A DNA stretch of 64,000 nt from the NCBI GenBank assembly GCA_963665915.2, contig CAXXSG010000013.1, positions 248,001 through 312,000 on the forward strand, given 5' to 3'. This DNA comes from JAFGRU01 sp963665915 (GTDB lineage: Bacteria > Desulfobacterota > Desulfuromonadia > Desulfuromonadales > JAAYDE01). The position numbers were made by a program, and so were the translations under genes. The notes below the pieces were generated by a model, which worked only from the letters and a program-made list of their open reading frames with translations, searched no databases and was not told the DNA's origin. This document shows positions 17,416 through 26,729 of the stretch, one piece after another; position 1 is the stretch's first letter, and the number at the start of each line of letters is the position of its first letter.

Positions 17416-18150
17416 ATGAAGAGGTTTTCTGCAATTCTTTTGCTGGTAATTCTAAGTGGCTGCTCCCTTCTGAACCCCAAACCCACCTATTATTCCACTG
17501 AAAATCATTTTAAACAGGGCGAAGAACTGCTGGCGCAAGGGCATTATAAAGAAGCCAGAAAAGCCTGGGAAAAAGTCCTTGAAGCATATATTTCTCCTCA
17601 AATGAATATGCTGGCCGAACTCAAAATTGCAGAAGCCCATTACCTGGCAGAGGAATACCCGGAAGCAGCGGCGGCTTATGAAGATTTCCTGAAACGCCAC
17701 CCGGAAGAAAGAAGGACTCCAGAGATCATTTTTCAACTTGGGATGAGCTATTTCCAGCAAAGGCTTTCGCATGACCGCGACCAGACCGCTACAGACAACG
17801 CCCTGGTGACTTTCCAGAGCCTCGTAAGAAACTTCCCTGGAAGCAACAAAATCCAAGCCGCCAACAAGAAAATAAATGTTCTGAGAGCGGATCTGGCCAA
17901 ACATGAGTTTTATGTGGGAAGATTCTACTATCGAACCAAAAAATATGAATCAGCAATATCGCGATTTGACCATCTCCTCAAAAACTATCCCGACTATTCC
18001 AAAAAAGAAGAGGCTTATTATTATCTTGGCCGGGCCTTTTTCAAAACCGATAACACAAAAAAGGGCGTTGAAGCATTCAACACCCTTTCCAGAAATTATC
18101 CCCAAAGCCCTTTTGTTCCTAAAGCCAACAAGTTTCTTTCGAAAAATTGA
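17416..18150 (+). CDS. bamD: Outer-membrane assembly lipoprotein BamD
   Basis: BamD is a TPR lipoprotein of the BAM complex, which folds beta-barrels into the outer membrane. The 244 residues start with a signal peptide and the lipobox LSGC (C16). They continue with about five TPR-like helical pairs (YKEARKAWEKVLEAY; LAEEYPEAAAAYEDFLKRHP; YESAISRFDHLLKNYPDY). ATG 17416 has GGAGAG nine bases upstream; a TTG nine bases earlier is unlikely. The gene is convergent with the prc-like gene, 52 bases apart. Other YfiO/CpoB-type TPR lipoproteins look similar, so BamD is the best but not the only reading. Confidence 0.78.
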   Translation: MKRFSAILLLVILSGCSLLNPKPTYYSTENHFKQGEELLAQGHYKEARKAWEKVLEAYISPQMNMLAELKIAEAHYLAEEYPEAAAAYEDFLKRHPEERRTPEIIFQLGMSYFQQRLSHDRDQTATDNALVTFQSLVRNFPGSNKIQAANKKINVLRADLAKHEFYVGRFYYRTKKYESAISRFDHLLKNYPDYSKKEEAYYYLGRAFFKTDNTKKGVEAFNTLSRNYPQSPFVPKANKFLSKN

Positions 18151-18202
18151 TTTTCCTATGTCCTCGGGTTTTTGCTTACAGTATTCCCCCAAAAACATAT
18201 AA

Positions 18203-20323
18203 TCAAAGAATATCCGACAAATCTTTCAAAACAAAAAAAGCCTCCCGGACATAAGGATCCAGGACAAGGCGTTCAGCCAGTTCTGACTTTGAAGCCGTGC
18301 CTTCAGAGCCTTCCAATGTTTTTTCCCGCACGACAAAATCCTCAAATACGGTTTTATCCTCCATCTGGAGTTCATCCAGCTCCTGACGCTCTTTCTGAAA
18401 AACATTAAACTCCAGCGACTTGAGAGTATTAACAATTTGTCTTTCTTCCAACTCTATATCCTGGAGAATTTTTGAAAACACAGGAGATTCTCCGGTTCTT
18501 TGCTCGCTTCTGCGACGAATATCCTGCAGCTCAACATAATTCGGGTGTGGCCAATTTTCAAAATCAATGGCCTCAACCCTGTCCCAGGGAAGTGAGTAAT
18601 CCAGATACTTCTCACCACTTTTTATGGGCATAAGCCGATCGGGAAGAATGATATCAGGAATAACACCTCTGTACTGGGTGGAATCCCCACTGATTCTGTA
18701 AAATTTCTGGATTGTAACCTTGAGAGCTCCAAGAGGCTGATACTTGGCGATCTTCTTGGAAAAATACCCCTGATCCAGGTCAATCAACGCCTGAACAGTC
18801 CCTTTCCCGTGGGTGTGTTCACCCCCGATAATGATGGCCCGCCGATAATCCTGCATCGCTCCAGCCAGAATTTCCGACGCGGAAGCACTGAATTTATTCA
18901 CTAGAATCACCAACGGGGCTCTGAATTCAATTGAAGGTCTCTGGTCGAAAAGGACCTTGACCTCCCCGCCGCCGTCTTTGACCTGGACAACCGGCCCGGA
19001 TTCAATGAAAAGGCCTGCAATATTGACAGCATCCTGCAGGGCACCGCCACCATCGTTGCGCAGGTCAACGATCAACCCCTGAATGCCCTCCTCCTTGAGT
19101 TCACGCAGGGCTTTCTGAAAATCATCGGTGGAATTTTTACCTGTTTGTCCCTCTTCCGACATATGCAGATCCCGATAAAAAGCAGGGATATGGATATATC
19201 CGAACCGGGCACCGTTCTCTTTTGTTTCAAGGTAGGCTGATTTAACAAACGTGTCCTCGATTTTAACGACGTCCCTAATGATCGGGATCACCAGAATATT
19301 TCCGTTTGGCTTCTGAGTCGTCAGGCGAACTTCCGTACCTTTTTTTCCGCGAATCAGTCTTACGGCTTCCCGCAGGCGCATTTCAGTCACATCGACCGGT
19401 TCCCCCCGCCCCTGGCCCACCTTAAGGATAACGTCTTCCTTGGACAGTTGCCCCTGCCGTGCTGCGGCACTCCCGGGAATGATCTCCACCACCCTGATAT
19501 AGCCATCTTTTTCTCGGAGACTGGCACCAATCCCTTCGAGAGAACCCTTCATGCTGATGTCAAAGTCCTCTTCCATGTTAGGGTCGAGGTAATTCGTATG
19601 AGGATCAAATGCTTTTGCCACGGCATTGAAATAAAGGGAATACAACGTTCTCATCTCCTGGCGAGACATTCGAAAAAGGAGGCTGCGAAAACTCTTGAAG
19701 GCCTTTTCCCGAGCCTCTTGCCAATGCTTTTTCTCTTCCGCCGCAGAAAGAGGCTGGACCTTGGTCTCGCCGTTATCTTTAAGAGAGCTGAGATAGTTTA
19801 ATTCAATCTGATATTTAAGAATTTTGCGCCATCGGTCTTTCAACTCCTGTTCACTACTGCAGAAACTCCGTTTTTCCGGGTCAATTTCAAATGTTTCTTT
19901 CCGCGAAAAATCAAAAGAGTAATCAGAAAGACTGTCGACAATTTTTTGGACCTTGGCGATTCTCTGCTCCAAAAGATGAAAAGTTGTTTCCGGAAGATTT
20001 ATCTGCCCCAAAGCCATCTCATCATCAATAAGTTTTTCAAAGGTCCGGAGTCTCGAAACACTCTCAGCGGTCAAAAACCTTTTCTGAGAGTCAATTTCTC
20101 CAAGATAAATATTAAAGGCCGCGCTGGAAAAATTGTCATCAAAGGGCTTTTGGCTGAAATGGTGCCTGGAAAGGTGCTGACGCATAATATAGCTCAGAAC
20201 CCGACCCCGCTCGATTTCAAAGTCACGTGGCCCTTCCTGGCTGAAAGAGACCGTGGCGAAAACAATAATCAGGAGGAAAGAGAGGCAAAAGTTTAATACT
20301 TTATTCAGTGGACACTTAGGCAT
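18203..20323 (-). CDS. prc: C-terminal processing protease Prc/Tsp (S41)
   Basis: A periplasmic serine protease that degrades tagged or misfolded proteins from the C-terminus. From ATG 20323 it has 706 residues: signal peptide, N-terminal helical domain (about 30-240), PDZ domain (about 256-340), S41 catalytic domain with the serine cluster SASASEI near 479-485 and the general-base lysine K507 in HGKGTVQ, and the Tsp-specific C-terminal domain. AGGA lies six bases before this ATG; a longer reading to 20350 lacks a ribosome-binding site. The architecture matches E. coli Tsp rather than the shorter CtpA group. No adaptor such as NlpI is beside it. Confidence 0.93.
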   Translation of the reverse strand: MPKCPLNKVLNFCLSFLLIIVFATVSFSQEGPRDFEIERGRVLSYIMRQHLSRHHFSQKPFDDNFSSAAFNIYLGEIDSQKRFLTAESVSRLRTFEKLIDDEMALGQINLPETTFHLLEQRIAKVQKIVDSLSDYSFDFSRKETFEIDPEKRSFCSSEQELKDRWRKILKYQIELNYLSSLKDNGETKVQPLSAAEEKKHWQEAREKAFKSFRSLLFRMSRQEMRTLYSLYFNAVAKAFDPHTNYLDPNMEEDFDISMKGSLEGIGASLREKDGYIRVVEIIPGSAAARQGQLSKEDVILKVGQGRGEPVDVTEMRLREAVRLIRGKKGTEVRLTTQKPNGNILVIPIIRDVVKIEDTFVKSAYLETKENGARFGYIHIPAFYRDLHMSEEGQTGKNSTDDFQKALRELKEEGIQGLIVDLRNDGGGALQDAVNIAGLFIESGPVVQVKDGGGEVKVLFDQRPSIEFRAPLVILVNKFSASASEILAGAMQDYRRAIIIGGEHTHGKGTVQALIDLDQGYFSKKIAKYQPLGALKVTIQKFYRISGDSTQYRGVIPDIILPDRLMPIKSGEKYLDYSLPWDRVEAIDFENWPHPNYVELQDIRRRSEQRTGESPVFSKILQDIELEERQIVNTLKSLEFNVFQKERQELDELQMEDKTVFEDFVVREKTLEGSEGTASKSELAERLVLDPYVREAFFVLKDLSDIL

Positions 20324-20643
20324 AAAGATCCTGTTTTTCGGAAAGAACATTTGCTTGAGCCGTTTCTTCTTTGGGTAAATATTTCAATATGTTAAGACAT
20401 GAAGTCCAAAGACCGGTCGAATATATAAAGGAAATATTATAGCACTCTTTGGATTTCGCTGCTAAATTTAGTTTTTCCAGATTGAATTCCATCCACGGCA
20501 ACAAGCAAGATCTTTACCAGCATCTATGTTTGTGAAATTTAACGGGCAGGATGAAAGCTTTTAGGAGGAATTGGAGACTAGAAGAGGGGCCAGCTTTTTC
20601 CCCGAGCCCTTAAACTGGAACTCATGGTCGGCCAAATGACAAA

Positions 20644-20675
20644 AAAATACCGGAAGTCATGACTTCCGGTATTTT
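20644..20675 (-). terminator. Strong hairpin terminator after the Cache-like gene
   Basis: A perfect 32-base palindrome with the core TACCGGAAGTCATGACTTCCGGTA, flanked by A and T runs on the two sides so it can work in both directions. It lies 48 bases downstream of the stop at 20724 of the leftward Cache-like gene. The 370 bases between prc and that gene contain nothing else that I can support. Confidence 0.85.
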
Positions 20676-20723
20676 CCTGAGATGGTCTAGCGAGAAAGAA
20701 TAAACCTGTTCTTTGCTTCACGG

Positions 20724-21275
20724 TCAAGGAACTTGGTCAACATCTACCCCAATAGTCATGGTCCCGACGTGTTTTTCACCGTCCAGAACAGGAATGGAAA
20801 CCTGAGAAATATTTTTTCCATCTTCTGCTTCAACATCACTGACAAGAATGCCCTGGTTGAAAACCTTCTGGAATTTGGCTTCATCACCCTGCCAGTAGTC
20901 GCCGGTTCCGCCAGTCTGGGCAACATTGGCACCCTGATTGTCAGTTACAAAGATTTCTGTGATAAAAGGATGTGCGGCCATGATTGAATTGAGCTGTTTA
21001 GCACAATCATTTTCCATGAGTTCCGTCATATAAGGAGCAGTATTACCAGCTTTTTTATCAGCCTTCCATTGAGTATCCATCTCCTCAATCTGCTTCATGG
21101 TTTTGCCCTCTGCGTTGGCCGCATTAACCGCTTCCACAACAAGCTGATCTGCTCCTAACGGCGCAAGCTGGGTATTAGCCAGATCAACTACTTTCTGAGG
21201 GGCGGGACCTGCAAAAACAGCTGCGGAACCGATCAAGACAAAAATTAATGCCGTAAAAAATGCTACCTTCCTCAT
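20724..21275 (-). CDS. Periplasmic Cache/PDC-like single-domain protein
   Basis: A 183-residue secreted protein. The signal peptide (MRKVAFFTALIFVLIGSAAV, cleavage likely at FAG) is followed by helices and then a PDC/Cache-type sensor fold. This ends in HPFITEIFVTDNQGANVAQT, TGDYWQGDEAKFQKVFNQG, VSIPVLDGEKHVGTMTIGVD. These are the strand-loop motifs seen in the ligand-binding domains of chemoreceptors and kinases. Here the domain is free, with no kinase or methyl-accepting part. AAAGGAGAAAATT before ATG 21275 fixes the start; a longer frame to 21407 has no signal. A terminator follows. It may bind a small molecule for an unlinked partner, but this is inference. Confidence 0.82.
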   Translation of the reverse strand: MRKVAFFTALIFVLIGSAAVFAGPAPQKVVDLANTQLAPLGADQLVVEAVNAANAEGKTMKQIEEMDTQWKADKKAGNTAPYMTELMENDCAKQLNSIMAAHPFITEIFVTDNQGANVAQTGGTGDYWQGDEAKFQKVFNQGILVSDVEAEDGKNISQVSIPVLDGEKHVGTMTIGVDVDQVP

Positions 21276-21446
21276 AATTTTCTCCTTTAAATAAAAATAT
21301 AAAATAGTTACACTTTCAGGAAAACCTATAGAGTTCTCGGAGCAACCGTTGCATTTGAGCAATGGCTTGTTCATTTTCCTCCTTTCTCTCTGGCCACCTC
21401 TTTTCAAAAAAAATCTTATCTTTAAATTCTTTGAGGCAACGAAAAC

Positions 21447-22085
21447 TCAGATGGTCTTTTTACAAAAAAACCAGTCTGTGAACTCATGCCCTTCATTTAT
21501 GCGCTTTTCAGCTTCTTCCGTTGTTCCAGGAGGAGGCACGATTACCTTCTCCCCTGGCTGCCAGCCTTCCGGGGTGGCTACGCCATGCTGGTCTGAAGTC
21601 TGTAACGCTTTCAATAACCGCAGAAACTCAGGGATGGACCTTCCATTACTCATTGGGTAATAGATCATCGCCCGCAGGATATTTTCCGGATCGATAAAAA
21701 AAGTCGCACGCACAGCAGATGTATCGCTCGCCCCCGGCTGAATCATGCCATATTTGTGGGCCACCTGCATCGACAGGTCTTCAATAATGGGAAAGGGAAT
21801 TTCGATACCGAATTTTTCCTTAATGGCTCTTACCCAGGCAATATGGGCAAACCGGCTGTCAATGGAAAGGCCCAGAAGCTCGCAGTTCAATTTTTGAAAT
21901 TCGGGGTAATGCTTGGCAAACCCGATAAACTCCGTGGTACATACGGGGGTAAAATCCGCCGGGTGGGAGAAAAGGATCAGCCAATTACCTTTATAATCAC
22001 TCAATTTTTTCATGCCATGCGTCGTGTTGGCTTCAAACATGGGCGCAGTTTCATTCAATTTTGGAAATGAGGCTGCTTCCGTCAT
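21447..22085 (-). CDS. Peroxiredoxin of the Prx6 (1-Cys) group
   Basis: A 212-residue cytoplasmic thiol peroxidase that reduces H2O2 and organic peroxides. The peroxidatic cysteine is C49 in HPADFTPVCTTEF. The Prx6 C-terminal arm is present (PEGWQPGEKVIVPPPGTTEEAEKR). Another cysteine near the end (C208) could act as a resolving residue. Length matches the Prx6 family rather than AhpC. Upstream is an AT-rich region with a small inverted repeat. The Cache-like gene lies downstream on the same strand, 171 bases on, and may be separate. Physiological reductant unknown. Confidence 0.92.
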   Translation of the reverse strand: MTEAASFPKLNETAPMFEANTTHGMKKLSDYKGNWLILFSHPADFTPVCTTEFIGFAKHYPEFQKLNCELLGLSIDSRFAHIAWVRAIKEKFGIEIPFPIIEDLSMQVAHKYGMIQPGASDTSAVRATFFIDPENILRAMIYYPMSNGRSIPEFLRLLKALQTSDQHGVATPEGWQPGEKVIVPPPGTTEEAEKRINEGHEFTDWFFCKKTI

Positions 22086-22440
22086 CTTCTTCTCCTATCA
22101 AAAAAAAGAAAGATTTTAAAGTGATATGTATTTTATCATATCCTTTAAAAAAGACATTTAAATAAATAAATTGTCGTTGTTTTTAGACGTTTTTCAGCTT
22201 TTTTGACTCAACTTCTTGCTCTTCCGTTAAAACAATTTATCAAGAAAAAACTATAAATAAATGGAATTTTTCACAAAATGCAATTTGGGCCATTAGTATA
22301 CCCATTGCTTCAACAGCTTTTTCCCCAAAAGAAAAAAGCAGGAAAATTATCAAGAACAGCTTGAAAAACTTTTCAAGTCTCAAAAGTTAGAAATCTGAGC
22401 GTTTTTTTTACTCAGAAACATTTACTCACGCAAGAAAAAA
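22086..22440. other. AT-rich intergenic region upstream of the peroxiredoxin gene
   Basis: This gap of 355 bases has no supported gene. It contains an inverted repeat GATATG-tattttat-CATATC at 22123-22142, 38-57 bases before the peroxiredoxin start, which could be an operator or part of the promoter. The half-sites do not clearly fit PerR or OxyR consensus. The rest is poly-A/T-rich spacer up to the stop of the DUF123 gene. Confidence 0.35.
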
Positions 22441-22914
22441 TTAATACAGATCCAGCTTTTCCAGTTTCGCGAGCGGCCATCTGCCCCCGTGGAGTTCTCC
22501 AGCAAATTCTTCGAACGGGGGAATATCTAAAAAATGGTAGAGATGGGAGGGGCATTTACAGTCGGAACTTCCGAATTTGGCCACAGGCACAGGCCCCCCC
22601 TGGAGCTGCCCCAGTTTTTGCGCCAGAAGACACTCCAACCGTTTCTCGCTCCGCACCAACCAGACTTGAAAAGGGTTCGCAAACCTGCGAAGATAATCCA
22701 CATGCCATCGGGACGTCCCTTTTCCTCCCAGGTGCCGGCCAACACGGCCGGCAAGACCGCCAGGCCCCTGAGCACTTCCGACATAACAGTAATAACCTTG
22801 CAGAAAATTAAAGCTCCCGAGCCGGCCGATTTCGATGGTTTTCTCTTCCATCAATCGAAGCACCAGCACATAATGGCCTTTCGATTTTTGGACAACGGCC
22901 GAACAGTTTTTCAT
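22441..22914 (-). CDS. DUF123 protein, GIY-YIG-like nuclease fold
   Basis: A protein of about 157 residues matching the DUF123 family. The GIY-YIG-like start is GSFNFLQGYYCYVGSAQGPGGL with an arginine in AGRVGRHL. The family motif RWHVDYLRRFA follows, and the end is SSDCKCPSHLYHF. Some DUF123 proteins are fused to endonuclease domains, and a DNA-repair role has been suggested, but activity is not established. I use ATG 22914; a GTG two codons earlier is also possible. The gene stands alone, divergent from the phenylacetate-CoA ligase gene. Confidence 0.8.
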   Translation of the reverse strand: MKNCSAVVQKSKGHYVLVLRLMEEKTIEIGRLGSFNFLQGYYCYVGSAQGPGGLAGRVGRHLGGKGTSRWHVDYLRRFANPFQVWLVRSEKRLECLLAQKLGQLQGGPVPVAKFGSSDCKCPSHLYHFLDIPPFEEFAGELHGGRWPLAKLEKLDLY

Positions 22915-23059
22915 ATTCACACAGTATTCCTGTACTTTTTAATAAGAAATATTTTTTTTTGCTCGCGACCCCGTTTAGCGGGAGATTGAGCTTGCCCATT
23001 TAATATGATATACAAAACACCTTTGTATTTTTATCACTTTCTATGGAAAGAAGAACGGC

Positions 23060-24367
23060 ATGTACTGGCAAAAAGATTTGGAAACCATGACCGGTTCCGA
23101 GCTAGCATTTTTTCAGCTTCAAAAGCTGAAAGAAACCGTGTCGCAGGCAGCAAAATCTCCCTATTATAGCGAACTGTTCAAAAAAAAGGGTCTATCACCC
23201 AGCGAACTTCGCTATATCGAGGATATCCGAACTCTCCCCATGACCACCAAAGAGGATCTGCGGGAGAACTTCCCATACGGGTTTTTAACTTTGCCCCTCG
23301 ATAACACCATCCGCCTCCATTGCTCCAGCGGGACAACCGGTAATCCGACGGTCATATTTCATAACCGCCATGACCTCGATTCCTGGGCCAATCTCGTAGC
23401 CCGCTCATTGTTCGCCGCAGGAGCCCGGCCCACGGATGTTTTTCAGAACATCTGCGGCTACGGTCTTTTTACCGGCGGACTCGGTTTTCAGTATGGAGCC
23501 GAATGCCTCGGCGCCCTGACCATTCCGGCCGGTGCCGGCAACAGCAAGCGTCAGCTCCAGCTCATGCAAAATTTCGGCACTACCGTGGTGCATGCTATCC
23601 CGAGCTATCTGACCCGCCTTCATTCCGTTTTTGAGGAAATGGGTATCAACACAGCCAGAGATACCAAGCTCCGCCTCCTGGTCATCGGTGCGGAACCTCA
23701 CACCGAAGCTCAGCGCCAACGCATCCAGGAGCTTTTCGGGATCAAGGCCTTCAACTCTTTCGGCCTCTCGGAAATGAACGGGCCCGGAGTCGCCTTCGAG
23801 TGTGAACATCAGACCGGCCTCCACCTTTGGGAGGATGCCTTTATTGCGGAAATCGTCAACCCTGAAACTCTGGAACCGGTTCCGGATGGCCAGGTTGGGG
23901 AACTGGTCATGACCACTCTCGATCGCCAGGCCATGCCGCTGATCCGCTACCGGACCCGTGACCTGACCCGGTTCCTCCCAGGAGACTGCCCTTGCGGAAG
24001 GACCCATCGCAGGATTGATCGGATCACTGGCCGGACCGATGATATGTTTATTGTCAAGGGCTGTAACGTCTTCCCCATGCAGGTCGAAAAAATCCTCATG
24101 AACTTCCCGGAAATCGGGCACGATTACGTTATTGTTCTCGAAACCATCAACGGCGTGGATGAAATGCTGATAAAGGTCGAAGTCAGCCGCAACTGGTTTG
24201 CCGGTGAATTGGACGCCCTGGAAAATCTTCGCCGCAAAATTGTAAATGAAGTCCGCGACGAAGTCCTCTTAACCCCTCAGGTTAAACTCGTAGAACCAGG
24301 CGCTTTGCCGAAACCGGAAGGAAAAGCCGTTCGCGTACAAGATTTACGTAAAAATGAAGGAGCTTAA
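23060..24367 (+). CDS. Phenylacetate-CoA ligase family enzyme (PaaK-like)
   Basis: A 435-residue AMP-forming ligase that activates an aryl acid to its CoA thioester. The P-loop motif SSGTTGNPT is at about 89-97. The AMP-binding FNSFGLSEMNGPGVAFEC and RYRTRDLTRFLPGDCPCGRTH follow, then a C-terminal domain with GCNVFPMQVEKIL. The family includes enzymes for phenylacetate and indoleacetate. The ACT gene three bases downstream makes a pair common in anaerobes and archaea. The rest of the aerobic phenylacetate pathway is absent here, so an aromatic amino-acid catabolic or biosynthetic role is more likely. Start supported by GGAAAGAAG. Confidence 0.9.
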   Translation: MYWQKDLETMTGSELAFFQLQKLKETVSQAAKSPYYSELFKKKGLSPSELRYIEDIRTLPMTTKEDLRENFPYGFLTLPLDNTIRLHCSSGTTGNPTVIFHNRHDLDSWANLVARSLFAAGARPTDVFQNICGYGLFTGGLGFQYGAECLGALTIPAGAGNSKRQLQLMQNFGTTVVHAIPSYLTRLHSVFEEMGINTARDTKLRLLVIGAEPHTEAQRQRIQELFGIKAFNSFGLSEMNGPGVAFECEHQTGLHLWEDAFIAEIVNPETLEPVPDGQVGELVMTTLDRQAMPLIRYRTRDLTRFLPGDCPCGRTHRRIDRITGRTDDMFIVKGCNVFPMQVEKILMNFPEIGHDYVIVLETINGVDEMLIKVEVSRNWFAGELDALENLRRKIVNEVRDEVLLTPQVKLVEPGALPKPEGKAVRVQDLRKNEGA

Positions 24368-24370
24368 ACC

Positions 24371-24802
24371 ATGGCCTATCAAGTCTCCATATTCCTGGAA
24401 AACCAACCGGGTCACCTGGAAAAGGTGACCTCCGTTTTGAAAAAAAACATGGTCAATATCAGGGCAATGACCCTTTCCAGCAGTTCTTATGGCTGGGGAA
24501 TCCTCAACCTTCTATTGAACGAACCGCAAAAGGGGTGTGACGTACTCTGCGAAGCCGGCTACAGCGCGGTTCTGCGAAAAATCGTGGTCGTCAAAATGCC
24601 CGACCGGCCCGGTGGATTGCACGATCTTCTCGAATACCTCAGCCGTGCGGGAATAAATATTAAAAATGCTTACGCCACCCTGGTTCCGCGGGAAGGGTCG
24701 GCTATTCTGGTCATTGATGCGGAACATATCGAAAAAGTGGAAAACTTGGTGAAAGAGGCGGGAATTACCAAGCTGACACGCGAGGAAATCTATCGTCTCT
24801 GA
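24371..24802 (+). CDS. Tandem ACT-domain protein paired with PaaK-like ligase
   Basis: A 143-residue protein made of two ACT domains: QVSIFLENQPGHLEKVTSVL at the N-terminus and VVVKMPDRPGGLHDLLEYL at about 74-92. ACT domains bind amino acids and regulate metabolic enzymes. It starts three bases after the ligase stop with an AAGGAG site inside that gene, so the two are co-expressed. A likely job is to sense an amino acid such as phenylalanine for the ligase, but ligand and target are inferred from the pairing. No catalytic domain is present. Confidence 0.9.
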   Translation: MAYQVSIFLENQPGHLEKVTSVLKKNMVNIRAMTLSSSSYGWGILNLLLNEPQKGCDVLCEAGYSAVLRKIVVVKMPDRPGGLHDLLEYLSRAGINIKNAYATLVPREGSAILVIDAEHIEKVENLVKEAGITKLTREEIYRL

Positions 24803-24888
24803 TCCCCAGCCAGCAGGGCTTGACACAATTGGACAAATCCTCTACAACGTGTTGAAAAACAAGAATTTATTCCTCAGACTAGACGAAA

Positions 24889-26100
24889 TCATGGGCCTTT
24901 TGAAGGCCTTCTCGGAAAAGGCCGGTATAGCGGATCACTAATCAAAACCATTTTCCACGACCAGAAAGGTTGGGAGGTAGAAAGGCGCTGAGATAAGGTT
25001 CATCCACAGGCCCCAGAGTAGCGGCCACCCCTTCTTCGATCATCCTTTTGCACCAGACCTGGCTTCCCTCTTTTTTCAGGGTGGCGCATTCCCCACTCGC
25101 AATGTGATACCTTACCGCTCCGGGACACCATTCGAAAGCACCCACATATTTGCCCAGGCTATACCAGCCACTGTAAAGCCGCCGCATTGGGACACTCCCC
25201 GGATTGAAACAGCTCCGGTTTTTCGTTGATTACTACCAGCATGACACCAGTCCCGCGGATCAGGTCTGCAGCTCTGTAAAGCGTCTGATCGTAAACTTCA
25301 TATAAATCCGCTTTCTTTCTGTCCCTGTCCATCCTATCGGGTCGGGGATAGCGGGCATCAATACAGGCTTGACCCTTGAGCCCGCCGGCTTTCTCCACCG
25401 CCAAGCCATCGTCGACCACGCGCCGGACCAGTCGGAGCATGGGTGCATCAAGCCTTGAAACCATGAGGACGCGGCCTGGCATCTCGCCCTTTTTCTGGCC
25501 CCGGGATATAAGAAAAAGTGGATTGGGAACCCAACCGGAAAGGTAATAATTATCTTCGAGGAGGAGCGCCAGTTTCGAGTCAAAAGAAGCGCCTTTGTTC
25601 GCCTGAAGAGTCAGGGCGTTAAGTTCATTTCCACTACAAGCAACTGACTTTCGAAACTCTTTTTCCTGCCTGGGTTTTCGCCCAGTTCCTTCATCTGTTT
25701 TTCCAGGGATGTTTTTCACCCCGCAAAATTTCAAACCGTTTTATTTGTGCTCCATCCTTTTTGGGGCCTCTAACTTTGAGCGGCAGGCCACACATGGTGA
25801 CGAGACAGCGGATCTTGCTCTCCAGTCCAGTTGCTTTCAAGTATTTCCGGAGGGGGAGAACGACATCCCGGTCATAGGTTTTGCAGTTACAGACTTCCTG
25901 GTCGGCTAGTGCAAGCTTCAGCAGGTGGGTGGCGGGTATCCCCGTTTGTCCATGTAATATTCCGCCAGCCTGACGCTTTCAGGTTGGCCACCACCAGAAC
26001 CTGGTCAGCCGTCAGCGAAAACCCCGTTCCACTGGAAAGGAGAATAAAACCCAGGAAAAAAAGGGAAGAGCGTTCGAAAAAACACTCTTCCCCCCAGGAA
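24889..26100 (-). pseudogene. Frameshifted TIGR03790-family protein gene
   Basis: The pieces of one protein family appear in order but in different frames on the minus strand. A leader-like hydrophobic start with LTADQVLVVANLKA lies near 26000. VRLAEYYMDKRGYP is in a second frame. ATHLLKLALADQEVCNCKTY through KIRCLVTMCGLPLKV is in a third. The main block ASFDSKLALLLEDNYYLSGW to PELFQSGECPNAA lies at about 25160-25600. GWYSLGKYVGAFEWCPGA to VAATLGPVDEPYL (about 24990-25187) is shifted again. The C-terminal PFWSWKMVLISDPLYRPF is shifted once more, ending at 24889. At least four frame changes rule out a single assembly error. TIGR03790 proteins are exported and of unknown function. The left and right limits are approximate at the 5' end. 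Confidence 0.85.
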
Positions 26101-26169
26101 ATGTCGACTCGTGATGGATTTATTACCCGGCATCTATTTTATTCAGACAGGGAAAGCAGAAAATAAACT

Positions 26170-26616
26170 TCAATAATCCAGGGTCAGGATGCGGCCGGAA
26201 GTAAAGGAGAAAAACCGCTCCTTATCCGCCAGCTGTATCCCTTTCATCAGGTCAGAAGGCTTTTTACCGGCTGCTTTCAGACATCCTGGACAAACCATGA
26301 CCGGAACCTCTTTATCCAGCAAACTTTTCAGGGAAGTATGCAAAGAAGGGAAATGCGCATAAGTCATATCCTTGCTCCCCAGCAGGGCCAACTCCACCCC
26401 TTTAATGTCCATGAACACCAGAACGTCTTTGTCGGCGGACATTTTTTCGGCCAGCCAAAGGGCCATCAGCACCCGATGAGGGTTCTCATAACCACGGCTT
26501 AGGTGAATAAAAACCCCGTCCCTTGAATCAACTGGTAAAGGTGCCGGATGTTCAGCAGCAAAACAGGTCCCCGTCAACATGACAAAACATATCACCAGCG
26601 CTTTCAGGCTATTCAT
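26170..26616 (-). CDS. Periplasmic DsrE/DsrF-like protein
   Basis: A 148-residue secreted protein. The signal peptide (to about TCFA) is followed by a DsrE-type Rossmann-like fold: DGVFIHLSRGYENPHRVLMALWLAEKM, VLVFMDIKGVELAL, and VPVMVCPGCLKAAG with two cysteines two residues apart. DsrE proteins carry sulfur or act in sulfur relay. A periplasmic version with a CPGC pair could be a sulfur or thiol carrier, but no dsr or sox genes are in the window. ATG 26616 with an upstream AGGAGG-type site. It lies 70 bases from the pseudogene. Confidence 0.82.
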   Translation of the reverse strand: MNSLKALVICFVMLTGTCFAAEHPAPLPVDSRDGVFIHLSRGYENPHRVLMALWLAEKMSADKDVLVFMDIKGVELALLGSKDMTYAHFPSLHTSLKSLLDKEVPVMVCPGCLKAAGKKPSDLMKGIQLADKERFFSFTSGRILTLDY

Positions 26617-26729
26617 ATTTCCTCCTTGTGTGGAATTAAAAAGAACAAAAATTTGTTCGGATAACTTTCAATTAACTGAAGTAGTATTTGACTGTAAGGC
26701 TATGCAGTTTTTCAGGTAACACCCAGGAT

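Noticed and set aside
24942..25187. Open frame of 81 codons
   Set aside because: It is the shifted C-terminal piece of the same TIGR03790 pseudogene.
25159..25734. Open frame of 191 codons that could be called a gene of its own
   Set aside because: Its content is the middle of a TIGR03790 protein whose start and end lie in other frames on both sides, so it is part of a pseudogene.
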